A stretch of DNA of 64,000 nt from Microbacterium oxydans (GCF_026559675.1 NZ_CP092891.1:372001-436000); one strand, 5' to 3'. Shown: positions 53,231 through 62,163, numbered from the stretch's first letter. A program made the numbers and translations. Notes: a model not told the origin generated them from the letters alone.

Positions 53231-54186
53231 CAGGACTCCTTCTCCTCGGTGGACGATCGGTTCGTTCGGCGGCGGTCGATCAGACGGGTGCGCACGGCGA
53301 GTGCGGCGCAGGCGATCACGGCGAGTCCGCCGACAGCGGTGGCCCAGCCGATCGGCTCGTGCAGCAGCAGGGCGGCCCAGGCGATGCTCATCACGGGCTG
53401 GACGAGCTGGATCTGACTCACCTGCGCCATCGGTCCGATCGCGAGCCCGCGGTACCAGGCGAAGAAGCCGAGGAACATGCTCACCGCGGCGAGGTAGGCG
53501 AACGCGAGCCACTGCACCGGCGTCGCGGTGGGTGGCTGCTGCACGGCCGACGCCACGGTCAGCACGGTCATCAGGGGAGCGGCGACGATCAGCGCCCACG
53601 ACACCGTCTGCCAGGATCCGAGTTCGCGCGCGAGCAGGCCGCCCTCCGCGTAGCCGATCGCCGCGGCGGCGACGGCACCGAACAGCAGCAGGTCGGCACC
53701 GGTGAGCGATCCGAGTCCGCCGTTCTGCAGCGCGGCGAACACGACGGCGGCGACCGCTCCGAGGATCGCGAAGACCCAGAACGAGCGGGCCGGGCGTTCC
53801 CGGGTGCGGAGCACCACGGCAACCGCGGTGGCGGCGGGAAGCAGCCCGATCACGACCGCGCCGTGACTGGCCGGTGTCGCGGTCATGGCGAACGAGGTCA
53901 GCAGCGGGAAGCCGATCACGACCCCGCCGGCGACGACGGCGAGACGCCCCCACTGCGCCTTCGTGGGTGGGCTCTGACGGGTCGCGGCCAGGGCGATGCC
54001 CGCGAGGAGGGCTGCGACGACCGCGCGCCCCGACCCGATGAACAGCGGTGAGAGCCCGCCGATCGCGATGCGCGTGAACGGGAGGGTGAAGGAGAAGGCG
54101 GCGACGCCGAGGAGCCCCCACCAGAGTCCCGCACGGGTTGATAGCACTGGTCGCGTCGAGTCGATAACGCTACTCTGTTCTTTCAT
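53230..54186 (-). CDS. EamA/DMT-family exporter
   Basis: This 318-residue protein has ten membrane helices and the duplicated EamA pattern (GLLGVAAFSFTLPFTRIAIG at the start; IGPMAQVSQIQLVQPVMSIA in the second half), as in metabolite or amino acid exporters of the drug/metabolite superfamily. The ATG at 54186 shares the CATG sequence with the divergent MocR start at 54185. TATCCT 5 nt upstream fits a leaderless -10. An alternative GTG at 54147 would leave room for a longer control region. Confidence 0.88.
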   Translation of the reverse strand: MKEQSSVIDSTRPVLSTRAGLWWGLLGVAAFSFTLPFTRIAIGGLSPLFIGSGRAVVAALLAGIALAATRQSPPTKAQWGRLAVVAGGVVIGFPLLTSFAMTATPASHGAVVIGLLPAATAVAVVLRTRERPARSFWVFAILGAVAAVVFAALQNGGLGSLTGADLLLFGAVAAAAIGYAEGGLLARELGSWQTVSWALIVAAPLMTVLTVASAVQQPPTATPVQWLAFAYLAAVSMFLGFFAWYRGLAIGPMAQVSQIQLVQPVMSIAWAALLLHEPIGWATAVGGLAVIACAALAVRTRLIDRRRTNRSSTEEKES

Positions 54187-54202
54187 GAGTCAGGATAGCA
54201 GT
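54140..54202. promoter_or_regulatory. Three direct repeats (GATARCRCT-like) around the mocR/eamA start
   Basis: GATAGCACT (54140), GATAACGCT (54163) and GATAGCAGT (54194) share a consensus, with 23- and 31-bp spacing. MocR-type regulators typically bind such direct repeats. The leaderless -10 boxes TACTCT (plus, 54171-54176) and TATCCT (minus, 54193-54198) overlap or touch two of them. Confidence 0.6.
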
Positions 54203-55591
54203 GATCGGATCGTCGCCGGGGTCCGTGCGTGGATCGCCACCGCATCCCCGGGCGCGCGGGTCCCGTCGAATCGCGCGCTCATGGCGGAGTACGGGGCGAG
54301 CCCGGTGACCGTGCAGAAGGCGATGCAGCACCTCGTCCGGCTCGGGCTGGTCGAGTCGCGGCCCGGCGCGGGGACGTTCGTCCGTGCCGTCCCCACCGCT
54401 CGCGCGGTCGACTACGGCTGGCAGACCGCCGCGCTCGGCACCGCGCCCGCCGGACTCGCCGGCCTGTCGTCGACACAGCGCACCGTCGCACCCGACGCGA
54501 TCGGGCTGCACTCGGGCTATCCCGCGGTCGACCTGTTGCCGGAGCGTCTCGTGCGCCAGGCGCTCGTGCGCGCCGCACGCACCGATGCGGCGCTGACCCG
54601 CTCTCCGGCCGCCGGGCTGCCCGAACTCCAGGCGTGGTTCGCGGGTGAGCTCGCAGCCGCTGCTCCCGCAGGCGTCACCCCGGCCTCGGCGCGGGATGCC
54701 CTGATCATCTCCGGGAGTCAGAGCGGGCTGAGCTCGATCTTCCGCGCGGTCGTGGGTGTCGGCCAGCCGCTGCTGATCGAGTCGCCGACGTACTGGGGCG
54801 CGATGCTCGCGGCCGCACAGGCCGGGGTGGTCCTGGTGCCGATCCCGTCGGGCCCGCATGGACCGGACCCGGACGATGTCGAGCGCGCGTTCGTCCAGAC
54901 CGGGGCTCGGGCCTTCTACGCGCAGCCGACGTTCGCCAATCCGACGGGCGCGCAGTGGCCGATCGCGACGGGCCAGGCCGTGCTCGAGACCGTGCGTCGT
55001 CACGGCGCCTTCCTGATCGAGGACGACTGGGCGCACGACCTCGGGATCGACGCCGACCCGCGTCCGATCGCCGCCTCCGACGACGACGGTCACGTCGTCT
55101 ACCTGCGCTCCCTCACCAAGAGCGCCTCGCCCGCCCTGCGCGTCGCGGCCGTGATCGCCCGAGGCCCGGCCCGAGACAGGATCCTCGCCGACCGCGCGGC
55201 CGAGTCCATGTACGTGAGCGGGCTGCTGCAGGCCGCTGCGCTCGACGTGGTCACCCAGCCCGCTTGGCGCACGCACCTGCGCGGGTTCCGTGAGCATCTG
55301 CGGGTGCGTCGCGACCTGCTGATCTCGAGCCTCGCCGCGCATGCTCCCGCGGCACACGTGGAGGGTGTCCCGGTGGGCGGCCTGAATCTGTGGGTGCGGC
55401 TGCCCGAGGGGACGGACGTCGTGCAGGTCGTCCGTGCGTGCGAGGTGCGCGGACTGATCATCGCGCCGGGGTCCGAGTGGTTCCCGGCGGAGCCCTCCGG
55501 CTCCTATGTGCGTCTCAACTACGCGAACGCCGACCCCGGTCGGTTCGCGGAGGCGGCCGGCATCCTCGGTGCCGTGCTCGACGGCGTCTGA
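54185..55591 (+). CDS. MocR-family regulator (GntR helix-turn-helix fused to aminotransferase-like domain)
   Basis: This 468-residue protein has an N-terminal GntR winged helix (ALMAEYGASPVTVQKAMQHL near 30-50) and a fold-type-I aminotransferase domain with the PLP lysine in LRSLTKSASPALR. MocR proteins sense vitamin B6 or amino compounds. The start ATG overlaps that of the divergent EamA exporter, and TACTCT lies 8 nt before it. It probably regulates eamA-paiB and itself through the local direct repeats. Confidence 0.9.
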   Translation: MSQDSSDRIVAGVRAWIATASPGARVPSNRALMAEYGASPVTVQKAMQHLVRLGLVESRPGAGTFVRAVPTARAVDYGWQTAALGTAPAGLAGLSSTQRTVAPDAIGLHSGYPAVDLLPERLVRQALVRAARTDAALTRSPAAGLPELQAWFAGELAAAAPAGVTPASARDALIISGSQSGLSSIFRAVVGVGQPLLIESPTYWGAMLAAAQAGVVLVPIPSGPHGPDPDDVERAFVQTGARAFYAQPTFANPTGAQWPIATGQAVLETVRRHGAFLIEDDWAHDLGIDADPRPIAASDDDGHVVYLRSLTKSASPALRVAAVIARGPARDRILADRAAESMYVSGLLQAAALDVVTQPAWRTHLRGFREHLRVRRDLLISSLAAHAPAAHVEGVPVGGLNLWVRLPEGTDVVQVVRACEVRGLIIAPGSEWFPAEPSGSYVRLNYANADPGRFAEAAGILGAVLDGV

Positions 55592-55606
55592 CGGCGCTCC
55601 GCCACG

Positions 55607-55996
55607 TCAGGCGAAGGCGGTTCCGAGGAGCAGGAGTATCGCCGTCGCCCCGACGATGTAGATGAGGAACATGATCGTGGAAGCGATGGTGACGCCGGCG
55701 AAGAACCGGTAGAGACGATCCTTGCGGTCGATGCCGTCGAACGACCTCACCCATGCCGTGAAGACGATGACGAACACGGTGATGACGCCGAGGGCGATGC
55801 CGAACCCGGTGCTGAATCCCCAGATCTGCGGGAAGAGGAAGGGGAGAACTCCGGTGCGTGTGGTGGCGCCGATCGTGGCCAACACCAGCCCGACCACGTT
55901 GACGGCCGTGAGGGGCCACAGCCACCGGTGCTTCGGGCGCGCGCGCTCCGTTGCACCGTGCGCGTCGTGCGGAGCAGGAGAGGGCTGCGAGCTCAT
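55607..55996 (-). CDS. Small membrane protein of unknown function
   Basis: This 129-residue protein has a hydrophilic, His- and Pro-rich N-terminus and three membrane helices (LTAVNVVGLVLATIG; FGIALGVITVFVIVFTAWV; ASTIMFLIYIVGATAILLLL). TACGCT exactly 6 nt before the ATG at 55996 marks a leaderless start, so the much longer upstream frame is not used. No function is recognised. Confidence 0.75.
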   Translation of the reverse strand: MSSQPSPAPHDAHGATERARPKHRWLWPLTAVNVVGLVLATIGATTRTGVLPFLFPQIWGFSTGFGIALGVITVFVIVFTAWVRSFDGIDRKDRLYRFFAGVTIASTIMFLIYIVGATAILLLLGTAFA

Positions 55997-56002
55997 CGGT
56001 CC

Positions 56003-56008
56003 AGCGTA
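56003..56008 (-). promoter_or_regulatory. Leaderless -10 box of the small membrane protein
   Basis: TACGCT on the minus strand ends 6 nt before the ATG at 55996. Confidence 0.6.
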
Positions 56009-56031
56009 CGGGCCCGACCTGCCGGATCCGA

Positions 56032-58119
56032 CTACTCCTGCGGCGGGCCGGCCGGCCGGTGAGCCCGCCGACCGTTCACGACCACGGGCCGTCCGGCACG
56101 CTCCTGGCCGGGCAGCGGGCGGGAGCGACGGCCGTAGATGAGCTCGGACGAGTCGAGCAGCCACGGCACGAGCGTGATCGACACCCCGTGCACGAGCATG
56201 AGCTGGTTGGCGAGGCGGCGGGCGCGACGGTTGTGCAGGAACGACTCCCACCAGTGGCCGACGATGTACTGCGGCAGATAGACCGTCACGACCGAGGAGC
56301 CGTGCTTCTGCCGATACTGCTTGATGAACTGCGTCACGGGCTGCGCGAACGAGCGGTACGGCGACTCGACGATCACGAGCGGGATCGGCACGAGGTGGTC
56401 CGCCCACTCGCGCTGCACCTTCGCGGCGTCGTCGGCCGAGACGGCCACGTGCACGGCGAGTGTCTTGTCGTGCTTCGCGGCGATGGCGTAGTCGATGGCC
56501 TTCATCACGGGCTTCTGCAGGTGGTTCACCAGCACGATCGCCACGTCGCCGGACGCACCGAACTTGGTGGTGTCGTCGATCGCGATCTCGTGCTCGACGT
56601 CCCGGTAGTACCGCTTCACCCCCAGCATCAGGAACGCGAGGATCGGGATCGCGAAGAAGACCAGATAGGCGCCGTGCGTGAACTTGGTGATCGTCACGAT
56701 CACGAGGACGAGCACGGTCATCACGGCACCGGCCGAGTTGATGATGAGCCCGATCTTGGCCGAGCGGCGATCGGCTGCCGAGGCGCCGTCGATCCCCGAG
56801 CCCGCCGTGTCCTCCGCCGGTCCTCGCAGCACGCGCCGCCAGTGCCGCACCATGCCGATCTGCCCGAGCGAGAACGACACGAAGACACCGATGATGTACA
56901 GCTGGATCAGGGTGGTGAGACGGGCCTGGAAGACGATGAGCACCGCGATCGCGGCGATGCCGAGGAGGATCATGCCGTTCGAGAACACGAGGCGGTCGCC
57001 GCGGGTGTTGAGCGACTTCGGGGCGTAGCCGTCGCGGGCGAGTACGGCGCCCAGCAGGGGGAAGCCGTTGAACGCGGTGTTCGCGGCGAGCAGCAGCACG
57101 CACGCGGTCGCAGCCTGCACGATGAAGAACGCGATGCTCCCCCCGCCGAACGTCGCCGCGGCGATCTGCGCCATGAGGCTCGGCTGCGGGGTGGTGCAGT
57201 CGAACCCGATCAGGTCGCAGGGGTTCTCGGCGTAGTGCACGCCGGTGATCAGCGCGAGGGCGGTGAGTCCGGCGAACAGGCAGATCGCGATCGACCCCAT
57301 CAGCACCAGTGTCGACTGGGCGTTGCGCACCTTGGGTGCGCGGAAGGCGGGCACGCCGTTCGAAACGGCCTCGACGCCGGTGAGGGCCGAGCATCCGCTC
57401 GAGAACGCGCGCAGGATCAGCAGGATCACGGCCGCCTGGCCGAGGCTCTCGGCCTGCACCGTGAAGTCGTGGCTCGAGGCGACGGGCGCATCGCCGAGGA
57501 AGGTGCGGATGAGGCCGGTCACGATCATGATGCCGACCGACCCGATGAACACGTAGGTGGGGATCGCGAAGACCAGGGAGGCCTCACGCACCCCGCGGAG
57601 GTTCACGACGATGATGAGGATCACGAAGCCGACCGCGAGTTCGACGCGGAAGGGGTCGAGGCCGGGGACCGCCGAGATGATGTTGTCGACACCGGAGGCG
57701 ACCGACACGGCCACGGTCAGCACGTAGTCGACCAGGAGCGCGGCGGCGACGATCACACCCGGGATCTCGCCGAGGTTCTTCGACGCGACCTCGTAGTCCC
57801 CACCGCCCGACGGGTACGCCTTGATGAGCTGCCGGTAGCTGAGCACGACCACGATCAGCAGCACCACGACCGCGATGGCGACGAGCGGCGTGAACGACAG
57901 GAACGTGAGTCCGCCGATCAGCAGGATCATCACGAGTTCCTGCGGGGCGTAGGCCACGGAGCTCAGCGCATCCGACGCGAAGATCGGCAGAGCCATCCGC
58001 TTCGGGAGCAGCTGGTCGTCGACCTGCTGGCTCGTCAGCGGTTCTCCGATGAGGATGCGCTTGGCGAGCGGCGGAGCGTCCGCGCCCTCCCTGTTTTCGT
58101 CTGACACGTCCGGCGACAC
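56032..58119 (-). CDS. kimA: KimA-type potassium importer (APC superfamily)
   Basis: This protein of about 695 residues closely follows Bacillus KimA/YdaO: KRILIGEPLTSQQ and ASDALSSVAYAPQELV near the start, YRQLIKAYPSGGGDYEVA, then LLVDYVLTVAVSVASGVDNI, SGCSALTGVEAVSNGVPAF, and a cytoplasmic C-terminal domain after about residue 470. KimA is a proton-coupled high-affinity potassium importer. GTG 58119 is chosen because AGGAGG lies 4-5 nt upstream; ATG 58143 would overlap the direct-repeat operator, and GTG 58107 is also possible. The upstream repeats match those of kdp, suggesting shared control by KdpE. Confidence 0.88.
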   Translation of the reverse strand: MSPDVSDENREGADAPPLAKRILIGEPLTSQQVDDQLLPKRMALPIFASDALSSVAYAPQELVMILLIGGLTFLSFTPLVAIAVVVLLIVVVLSYRQLIKAYPSGGGDYEVASKNLGEIPGVIVAAALLVDYVLTVAVSVASGVDNIISAVPGLDPFRVELAVGFVILIIVVNLRGVREASLVFAIPTYVFIGSVGIMIVTGLIRTFLGDAPVASSHDFTVQAESLGQAAVILLILRAFSSGCSALTGVEAVSNGVPAFRAPKVRNAQSTLVLMGSIAICLFAGLTALALITGVHYAENPCDLIGFDCTTPQPSLMAQIAAATFGGGSIAFFIVQAATACVLLLAANTAFNGFPLLGAVLARDGYAPKSLNTRGDRLVFSNGMILLGIAAIAVLIVFQARLTTLIQLYIIGVFVSFSLGQIGMVRHWRRVLRGPAEDTAGSGIDGASAADRRSAKIGLIINSAGAVMTVLVLVIVTITKFTHGAYLVFFAIPILAFLMLGVKRYYRDVEHEIAIDDTTKFGASGDVAIVLVNHLQKPVMKAIDYAIAAKHDKTLAVHVAVSADDAAKVQREWADHLVPIPLVIVESPYRSFAQPVTQFIKQYRQKHGSSVVTVYLPQYIVGHWWESFLHNRRARRLANQLMLVHGVSITLVPWLLDSSELIYGRRSRPLPGQERAGRPVVVNGRRAHRPAGPPQE

Positions 58120-58136
58120 TACGCCTCCTGATGGCA

Positions 58137-58198
58137 TCCTCATGCGATCCTCACGGAATCCCTACGCGTGGATGCGCCGTCCTCACGAAATCCTTACG
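58137..58198. promoter_or_regulatory. Cluster of candidate KdpE half-sites between kimA and vanZ-like genes
   Basis: Units TCCTCATG (58137), TCCTCACG (58148), TCCCTACG (58159), TCCTCACG (58180) and TCCTTACG (58191) are spaced by 11, 11, 21 and 11 bp, on one face of the helix. Two complete 19-bp copies match the kdp site at 48801. Confidence 0.7.
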
Positions 58199-58206
58199 GG
58201 CAAAGC

Positions 58207-58212
58207 TACACT
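58207..58212 (+). promoter_or_regulatory. Leaderless -10 box of the VanZ-like gene
   Basis: TACACT ends 8 nt before the GTG at 58221; the direct repeats lie at the -35 position. Confidence 0.5.
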
Positions 58213-58220
58213 GGCACGCT

Positions 58221-59318
58221 GTGGAAGATCAGGTGCTGCTCGGGTTCATCGCCATCGCGATCGGAGTGGCTTTCGGCATCCTCCTCTTCGTGCCGTTCGT
58301 GGCGATCAGCTACCGCCGGCGTGGGCGCCTCGGCCTCGGACGAACGCTGCTCTGGCTGGCGGCGCTGATCTACTTCTGGGCGATCTGGACGTACACCCTG
58401 CTTCCCCTGCCCGACCCCGACACGATCCGCTGCGTCGGGGCGATCACCGATCCGATGTCCGTGGTGCGCGACGTGCGGACGGCGCTCGCGGCCCCGGGGA
58501 ATCCGCTGCGGCATCCGGCACTGCTCCAGCTGGTGTTCAACGTGCTGCTGTTCCTGCCGCTCGGGTTCTTCATCCGGGTGCTGGCCGGCCGCGGCATCCT
58601 GGTCGCGTTCGCCGCCGGGTTCGGTCTGTCGCTGCTGGTGGAGACGACGCAGCTGACCGGCGTGTGGGGGATCTATCCCTGCGCGTACCGCTTCTTCGAC
58701 GTGGGCGACCTCATGACGAACACGCTCGGCGCGGTCATCGGCTGCATCCTCGCGCTGGTCGTCCCGCGGTCGCTGCGCGGTGCCCAGGCGAGTCCCGACG
58801 CCGACCGTCCGCGGCCGGTCACCCGCGGACGCCGGGCGCTCGCCATGCTGTGCGACGCGCTCGCCTACGGATTCCTCAGCGTGGGAGTCGGCGTCACGGT
58901 CCAGGTCTGGCTGGAGTACGTGGTCGACGACCGTGCGGCCGTGCTCGACGGCGGTCTCGCATCCGCGGCGGGAACCATCGTCCCCTCGGGCGTCTTGCTG
59001 CTGCTGATCCTGATCGGCGGACGCTCGGTCGGCGACATCGCGGTGCAGCTCCGGTACGCCGGGTCGCGTCTGCCCGCACCGTTCGCGCGCCTCCTCCGCT
59101 GGGCGGGCGGCATCGGCGGTGTCGGCGCCCTCGCGCTGCTCGGGGGATGGTTCGACGTCGCCTCGTCGGTCCTGATCCTCGTCGCGATCGTGCTGCTGTT
59201 CACCACCCGCTACGGGCGCGGGCTCCCCGGCATCCTCTCCGGCCAGCACCTCTCCGATGCCCGGGCGAATGCGGCTGCGGTCACGCCTCGTGCGGGCGGG
59301 GCAGGTACCACTCCGTGA
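58221..59318 (+). CDS. VanZ-like membrane protein
   Basis: This 365-residue protein has an N-terminal VanZ-like domain (FNVLLFLPLGFFIRVLAG, then LLVETTQLTGVWGIYPCAYR and DVGDLMTNTLGAVIGC) and additional membrane helices resembling an RDD region. VanZ proteins are linked to glycopeptide or lipid-related tolerance, often with unknown mechanism. GTG 58221 follows a leaderless -10; the longer frame from 58131 would run through the operator cluster. Its 3' end overlaps the convergent gene by 38 bp. Confidence 0.82.
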   Translation: MEDQVLLGFIAIAIGVAFGILLFVPFVAISYRRRGRLGLGRTLLWLAALIYFWAIWTYTLLPLPDPDTIRCVGAITDPMSVVRDVRTALAAPGNPLRHPALLQLVFNVLLFLPLGFFIRVLAGRGILVAFAAGFGLSLLVETTQLTGVWGIYPCAYRFFDVGDLMTNTLGAVIGCILALVVPRSLRGAQASPDADRPRPVTRGRRALAMLCDALAYGFLSVGVGVTVQVWLEYVVDDRAAVLDGGLASAAGTIVPSGVLLLLILIGGRSVGDIAVQLRYAGSRLPAPFARLLRWAGGIGGVGALALLGGWFDVASSVLILVAIVLLFTTRYGRGLPGILSGQHLSDARANAAAVTPRAGGAGTTP

Positions 59319-59640
59319 ACTCCGTCGCGCGACCGTCGGGTGCGAGCCGGATGATCCAGAGGTTGAGGTAGTCCCGCTCGGCCGGATACTCGGTGCGACC
59401 CTGGACCACCACGAAGCCGTCGACCTCGTGGAGGATCTCCCACGCGAACGTCCAGGTGCCCGGTTCGTCGAGGTCGTCGAGCCAGCCGGCGACGATCGCC
59501 TCTCGCCCGACGCGCGGCTCGGAGTCGGGACTCGTGAGGTAGCGGGCGTCGTGGCTGAACAGCGCCCCGATCCGCTCCGGGTCGTTCGACTGCCACGCCT
59601 CGATGTACGCCCTGGTCCAGTTCTCGCCTGCTGTCGTCAT
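59281..59640 (-). CDS. NTF2-like (SnoaL-type) protein
   Basis: This 119-residue protein has the NTF2-like pattern: RAYIEAWQSNDPERIGALFS, DARYLTSPDSEPRVGREAIV, then FVVVQGRTEYP and a C-terminal FTEWYLPRP. ATG 59640 has GGAG just upstream and matches the family start; the frame open to 59727 is not supported. A small-molecule isomerase or binding role is possible but unknown. Confidence 0.85.
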   Translation of the reverse strand: MTTAGENWTRAYIEAWQSNDPERIGALFSHDARYLTSPDSEPRVGREAIVAGWLDDLDEPGTWTFAWEILHEVDGFVVVQGRTEYPAERDYLNLWIIRLAPDGRATEFTEWYLPRPHEA

Positions 59641-59734
59641 GTGCTCCGTTCTAGAGCGCCTCGGCGGCGGCGTCAACCCGTTCGTGAACCGTAGGGACAG
59701 GGGGGATCCACAGCGGTTTCCGATCACGAACCCG

Positions 59735-59740
59735 TAACGT
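59735..59740 (+). promoter_or_regulatory. Leaderless -10 box of the alarmone synthetase gene
   Basis: TAACGT ends 7 nt before the ATG at 59748. Confidence 0.6.
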
Positions 59741-59747
59741 CGAGGGC

Positions 59748-60482
59748 ATGACGACCGTTCACGTCACCGAGGACACGATCAACCAGGCCCGCGAGCTGCG
59801 CGACGAGCTGCAGCGGTTCCTGCGCGAGTACGAGTTCGGGATGCGGGAGGTCGAGACGAAGATCTCGATCCTGCGCGACGAGTTCACGCACGACCACGCC
59901 TACAACCCGATCGAGCACGTGAAGAGCCGGCTCAAGTCGCCGGACAGCATCGTCGAGAAGATCGCCCGCAAGGGCATCGAGGAGCCCGACTTCGATCGCA
60001 TCCGCACCGAGATCACCGACATCGCGGGCGTCCGGGTCACCTGCAGCTTCGTCGCCGACGTGTACCGCCTGTTCGACCTGCTCACCGCGCAGGACGACAT
60101 CACGGTGCGCACGGTCAAGGACTACATCGCGCACCCGAAGGCCAACGGCTACAAGAGCCTGCACGCGATCATCGAGGTGCCCGTGTTCCTCTCCACCGGT
60201 GCCCTGTCGGTGCCGGTCGAGGTGCAGTTCCGCACGATAGCGATGGACTTCTGGGCGAGCCTCGAGCACAAGATCTACTACAAGTTCTCGAACCAGGTGC
60301 CCTCGCACCTCGTCGACAGCCTGTCCGATGCCGCGGATGCCGCCGCCGAGCTCGACAGCCGCATGGAACGCCTGCACCGCGAGGCGCACGGCATCCCGCT
60401 GCGCCAGCTCGCGCCGCCTCCTCCTCCCGCGCCGCCGGCGATCCCGGACGCCCCCACCGATCCGCGGGTCGTCGGGGTCTAG
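59748..60482 (+). CDS. Small alarmone synthetase, RelQ/YjbM-like (p)ppGpp synthetase
   Basis: This 244-residue single-domain synthetase transfers pyrophosphate from ATP to GDP or GTP. The family core is visible: KSRLKSPDSIVEKIARKG, ITDIAGVRVTCSFVADVYRL, DYIAHPKANGYKSLH (G-loop Tyr) and VEVQFRTIAMDFWASLEHKI. No hydrolase, TGS or ACT domain is present. A proline-rich tail (about residues 222-235) extends the C-terminus. It is cytoplasmic and has a leaderless start. Confidence 0.92.
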   Translation: MTTVHVTEDTINQARELRDELQRFLREYEFGMREVETKISILRDEFTHDHAYNPIEHVKSRLKSPDSIVEKIARKGIEEPDFDRIRTEITDIAGVRVTCSFVADVYRLFDLLTAQDDITVRTVKDYIAHPKANGYKSLHAIIEVPVFLSTGALSVPVEVQFRTIAMDFWASLEHKIYYKFSNQVPSHLVDSLSDAADAAAELDSRMERLHREAHGIPLRQLAPPPPPAPPAIPDAPTDPRVVGV

Positions 60483-60616
60483 ACGGCGCGAGACCGCGCG
60501 AGACTCCGCCTCCCCCTCCACCCCTGCCGAGACATCGGAGCAGCGGGCGCGGCAGCGGGGGTGTCGACCGTAGCCGGGTGTCTCAGAGTCAGCGCGCGAA
60601 GATCGGCCCGAGCCCC

Positions 60617-61990
60617 TCAGCCTTCGGCGTCCGTCGTCGAACCGAGCTCGGAGGGGTGGGTGAGCCGCCACCACTCGGACGGCGGGTCGATGCTCCCCTC
60701 GATCACGACCGGAGCGGTGACCGTGTTCGGGCCGGCGGTCCAGCTGACGCTCCCCACCACCGTTCCATCCCGATACGTCGGCGGGGTCTCGATGTCCATC
60801 GACACGACGATCGGCGTGTCCGACCACGTGAAGATCGTCGCGGTCTCTCCGATGACGAGCCGGGCGGAGGACCCCCACGGGGTCGAGATCGTGCCGACCT
60901 CCTCCCCGGACTTCGCGACGGGCACCTCATGGAAGCCGGCACGGACGCTGTCCAAGGTGGCGATCACGCCGTCGTTCACGGACTCGCGGGAAGATCCTCC
61001 GAGGACGACACCGGTCACCGCCAGTGGAGCGGAGGCACCCACGTCGAGCGTGGCGGTGTACAGCAGGCTGTACGTGCCCTCGCCCAGGGTGCCGGTCTTC
61101 AACCCCGTGATCCCGGCGGTGCCGAGGAGACCATTGGTGTTGTAGAGCTGGCCGGCGCCGGGAAGTGAGATCGACGGGATCGAGACGATCCGAGCGATCG
61201 CCGGATGCGCGGCGGCGAGCTTCCCGATCGCCAGGAGATCGGCAGCGGTGCTCGTGTTGCGAGGGCTGATGCCGGTCGGCTCGGTGATCGTGGTGCCGCT
61301 CAGCCCGTGGGCGGAGAGCCAGGTGCGCGTCGCGCCGAGGAACGCGTTCTGAGATCCGAAGATCCGGGACGACAGCGCTTCGGCGTAGTTGCTCGCGGAG
61401 GGGATCAGCATGGCGGCCAGCGCATCGTGCAGCGACATCGAGGTGCCCGTGGGCATGGGGGCGATGGTCGCACCCTGCACGTAGTACCGGTCGTAGAGGT
61501 CGTGATCGGACTTCGTGAACGTGATCGTGGGTCCGGGGTCGTCGGCGGAGGCGAGCGGGACGGCGTCGAGGATGACCAGCGCGGTGATGAGCTTGGTGAT
61601 GCTCGCGATGGGGAGGGGGTCGCCGGTGCCGCTCGTCGACCAGACTCCGCTCGCCTCCTCGCCGAGGTACGTGTCCGCGCCGGAGATGCTGATCGCGGAG
61701 GCGGCCACGGGGACGTCGGCGAGGGACGCGGCACCGACGGCCGGGGCCTGCGGCACCCGCGTGGACACGGCCGGGGGATTCACCGGAGCGGTGAGAGCCC
61801 ACCCGACATATGCCCCGCACGCGGCCAGGACCAAGAAGACGCAGGCGGCGGCGATGAGGAGTCCCCGACGCCGGCGTGTCCGGCGCACCTCCGGGTCGAT
61901 TCGCTCACGCCGGGAGGGGAACTCCTGCTCGCGCGTCATCAGCTCCGCGAAGTCGGACAGCCCGTCCGTCGATTGATCCGGCGCCTTCAA
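60617..61990 (-). CDS. D-alanyl-D-alanine carboxypeptidase-type penicillin-binding protein
   Basis: This 457-residue membrane-anchored serine peptidase trims peptidoglycan stem peptides outside the membrane. A cytoplasmic tail of about 40 residues with an RRTRRRRG stop-transfer precedes the helix LLIAAACVFLVLAACGAYVG. Catalytic motifs are S130-I-T-K133 and K298-T-G300. The SxN motif region reads PSASNYAEA, with Ser where Asn is usual (S198-A-S200). The TTG start at 61990 has GAGAGG 8 nt upstream. The C-terminal part after about residue 350 is probably a beta domain. Confidence 0.88.
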   Translation of the reverse strand: MKAPDQSTDGLSDFAELMTREQEFPSRRERIDPEVRRTRRRRGLLIAAACVFLVLAACGAYVGWALTAPVNPPAVSTRVPQAPAVGAASLADVPVAASAISISGADTYLGEEASGVWSTSGTGDPLPIASITKLITALVILDAVPLASADDPGPTITFTKSDHDLYDRYYVQGATIAPMPTGTSMSLHDALAAMLIPSASNYAEALSSRIFGSQNAFLGATRTWLSAHGLSGTTITEPTGISPRNTSTAADLLAIGKLAAAHPAIARIVSIPSISLPGAGQLYNTNGLLGTAGITGLKTGTLGEGTYSLLYTATLDVGASAPLAVTGVVLGGSSRESVNDGVIATLDSVRAGFHEVPVAKSGEEVGTISTPWGSSARLVIGETATIFTWSDTPIVVSMDIETPPTYRDGTVVGSVSWTAGPNTVTAPVVIEGSIDPPSEWWRLTHPSELGSTTDAEG

Positions 61991-62163
61991 GGAGAAGGCC
62001 TCTCACCGATCGCGCCTGGCGTGAGCAACGAAGTACCTCCGATGAAGGTTCACCGCTGCCTCGTGGCAGGGACCGCCCGGGGGACGATGCCTCATCATCT
62101 CTAACAGCCGACGCGTGCGGTATCGGCCATTCGGGGGACACGCTCGCGAGCGCCGTCCGACCT

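Noticed and set aside
58119..58143. Upstream ATG at 58143 as start of the KimA-type gene
   Set aside because: It would place the first codons inside the direct-repeat operator, while GTG 58119 has AGGAGG at suitable spacing and the conserved protein begins further downstream.
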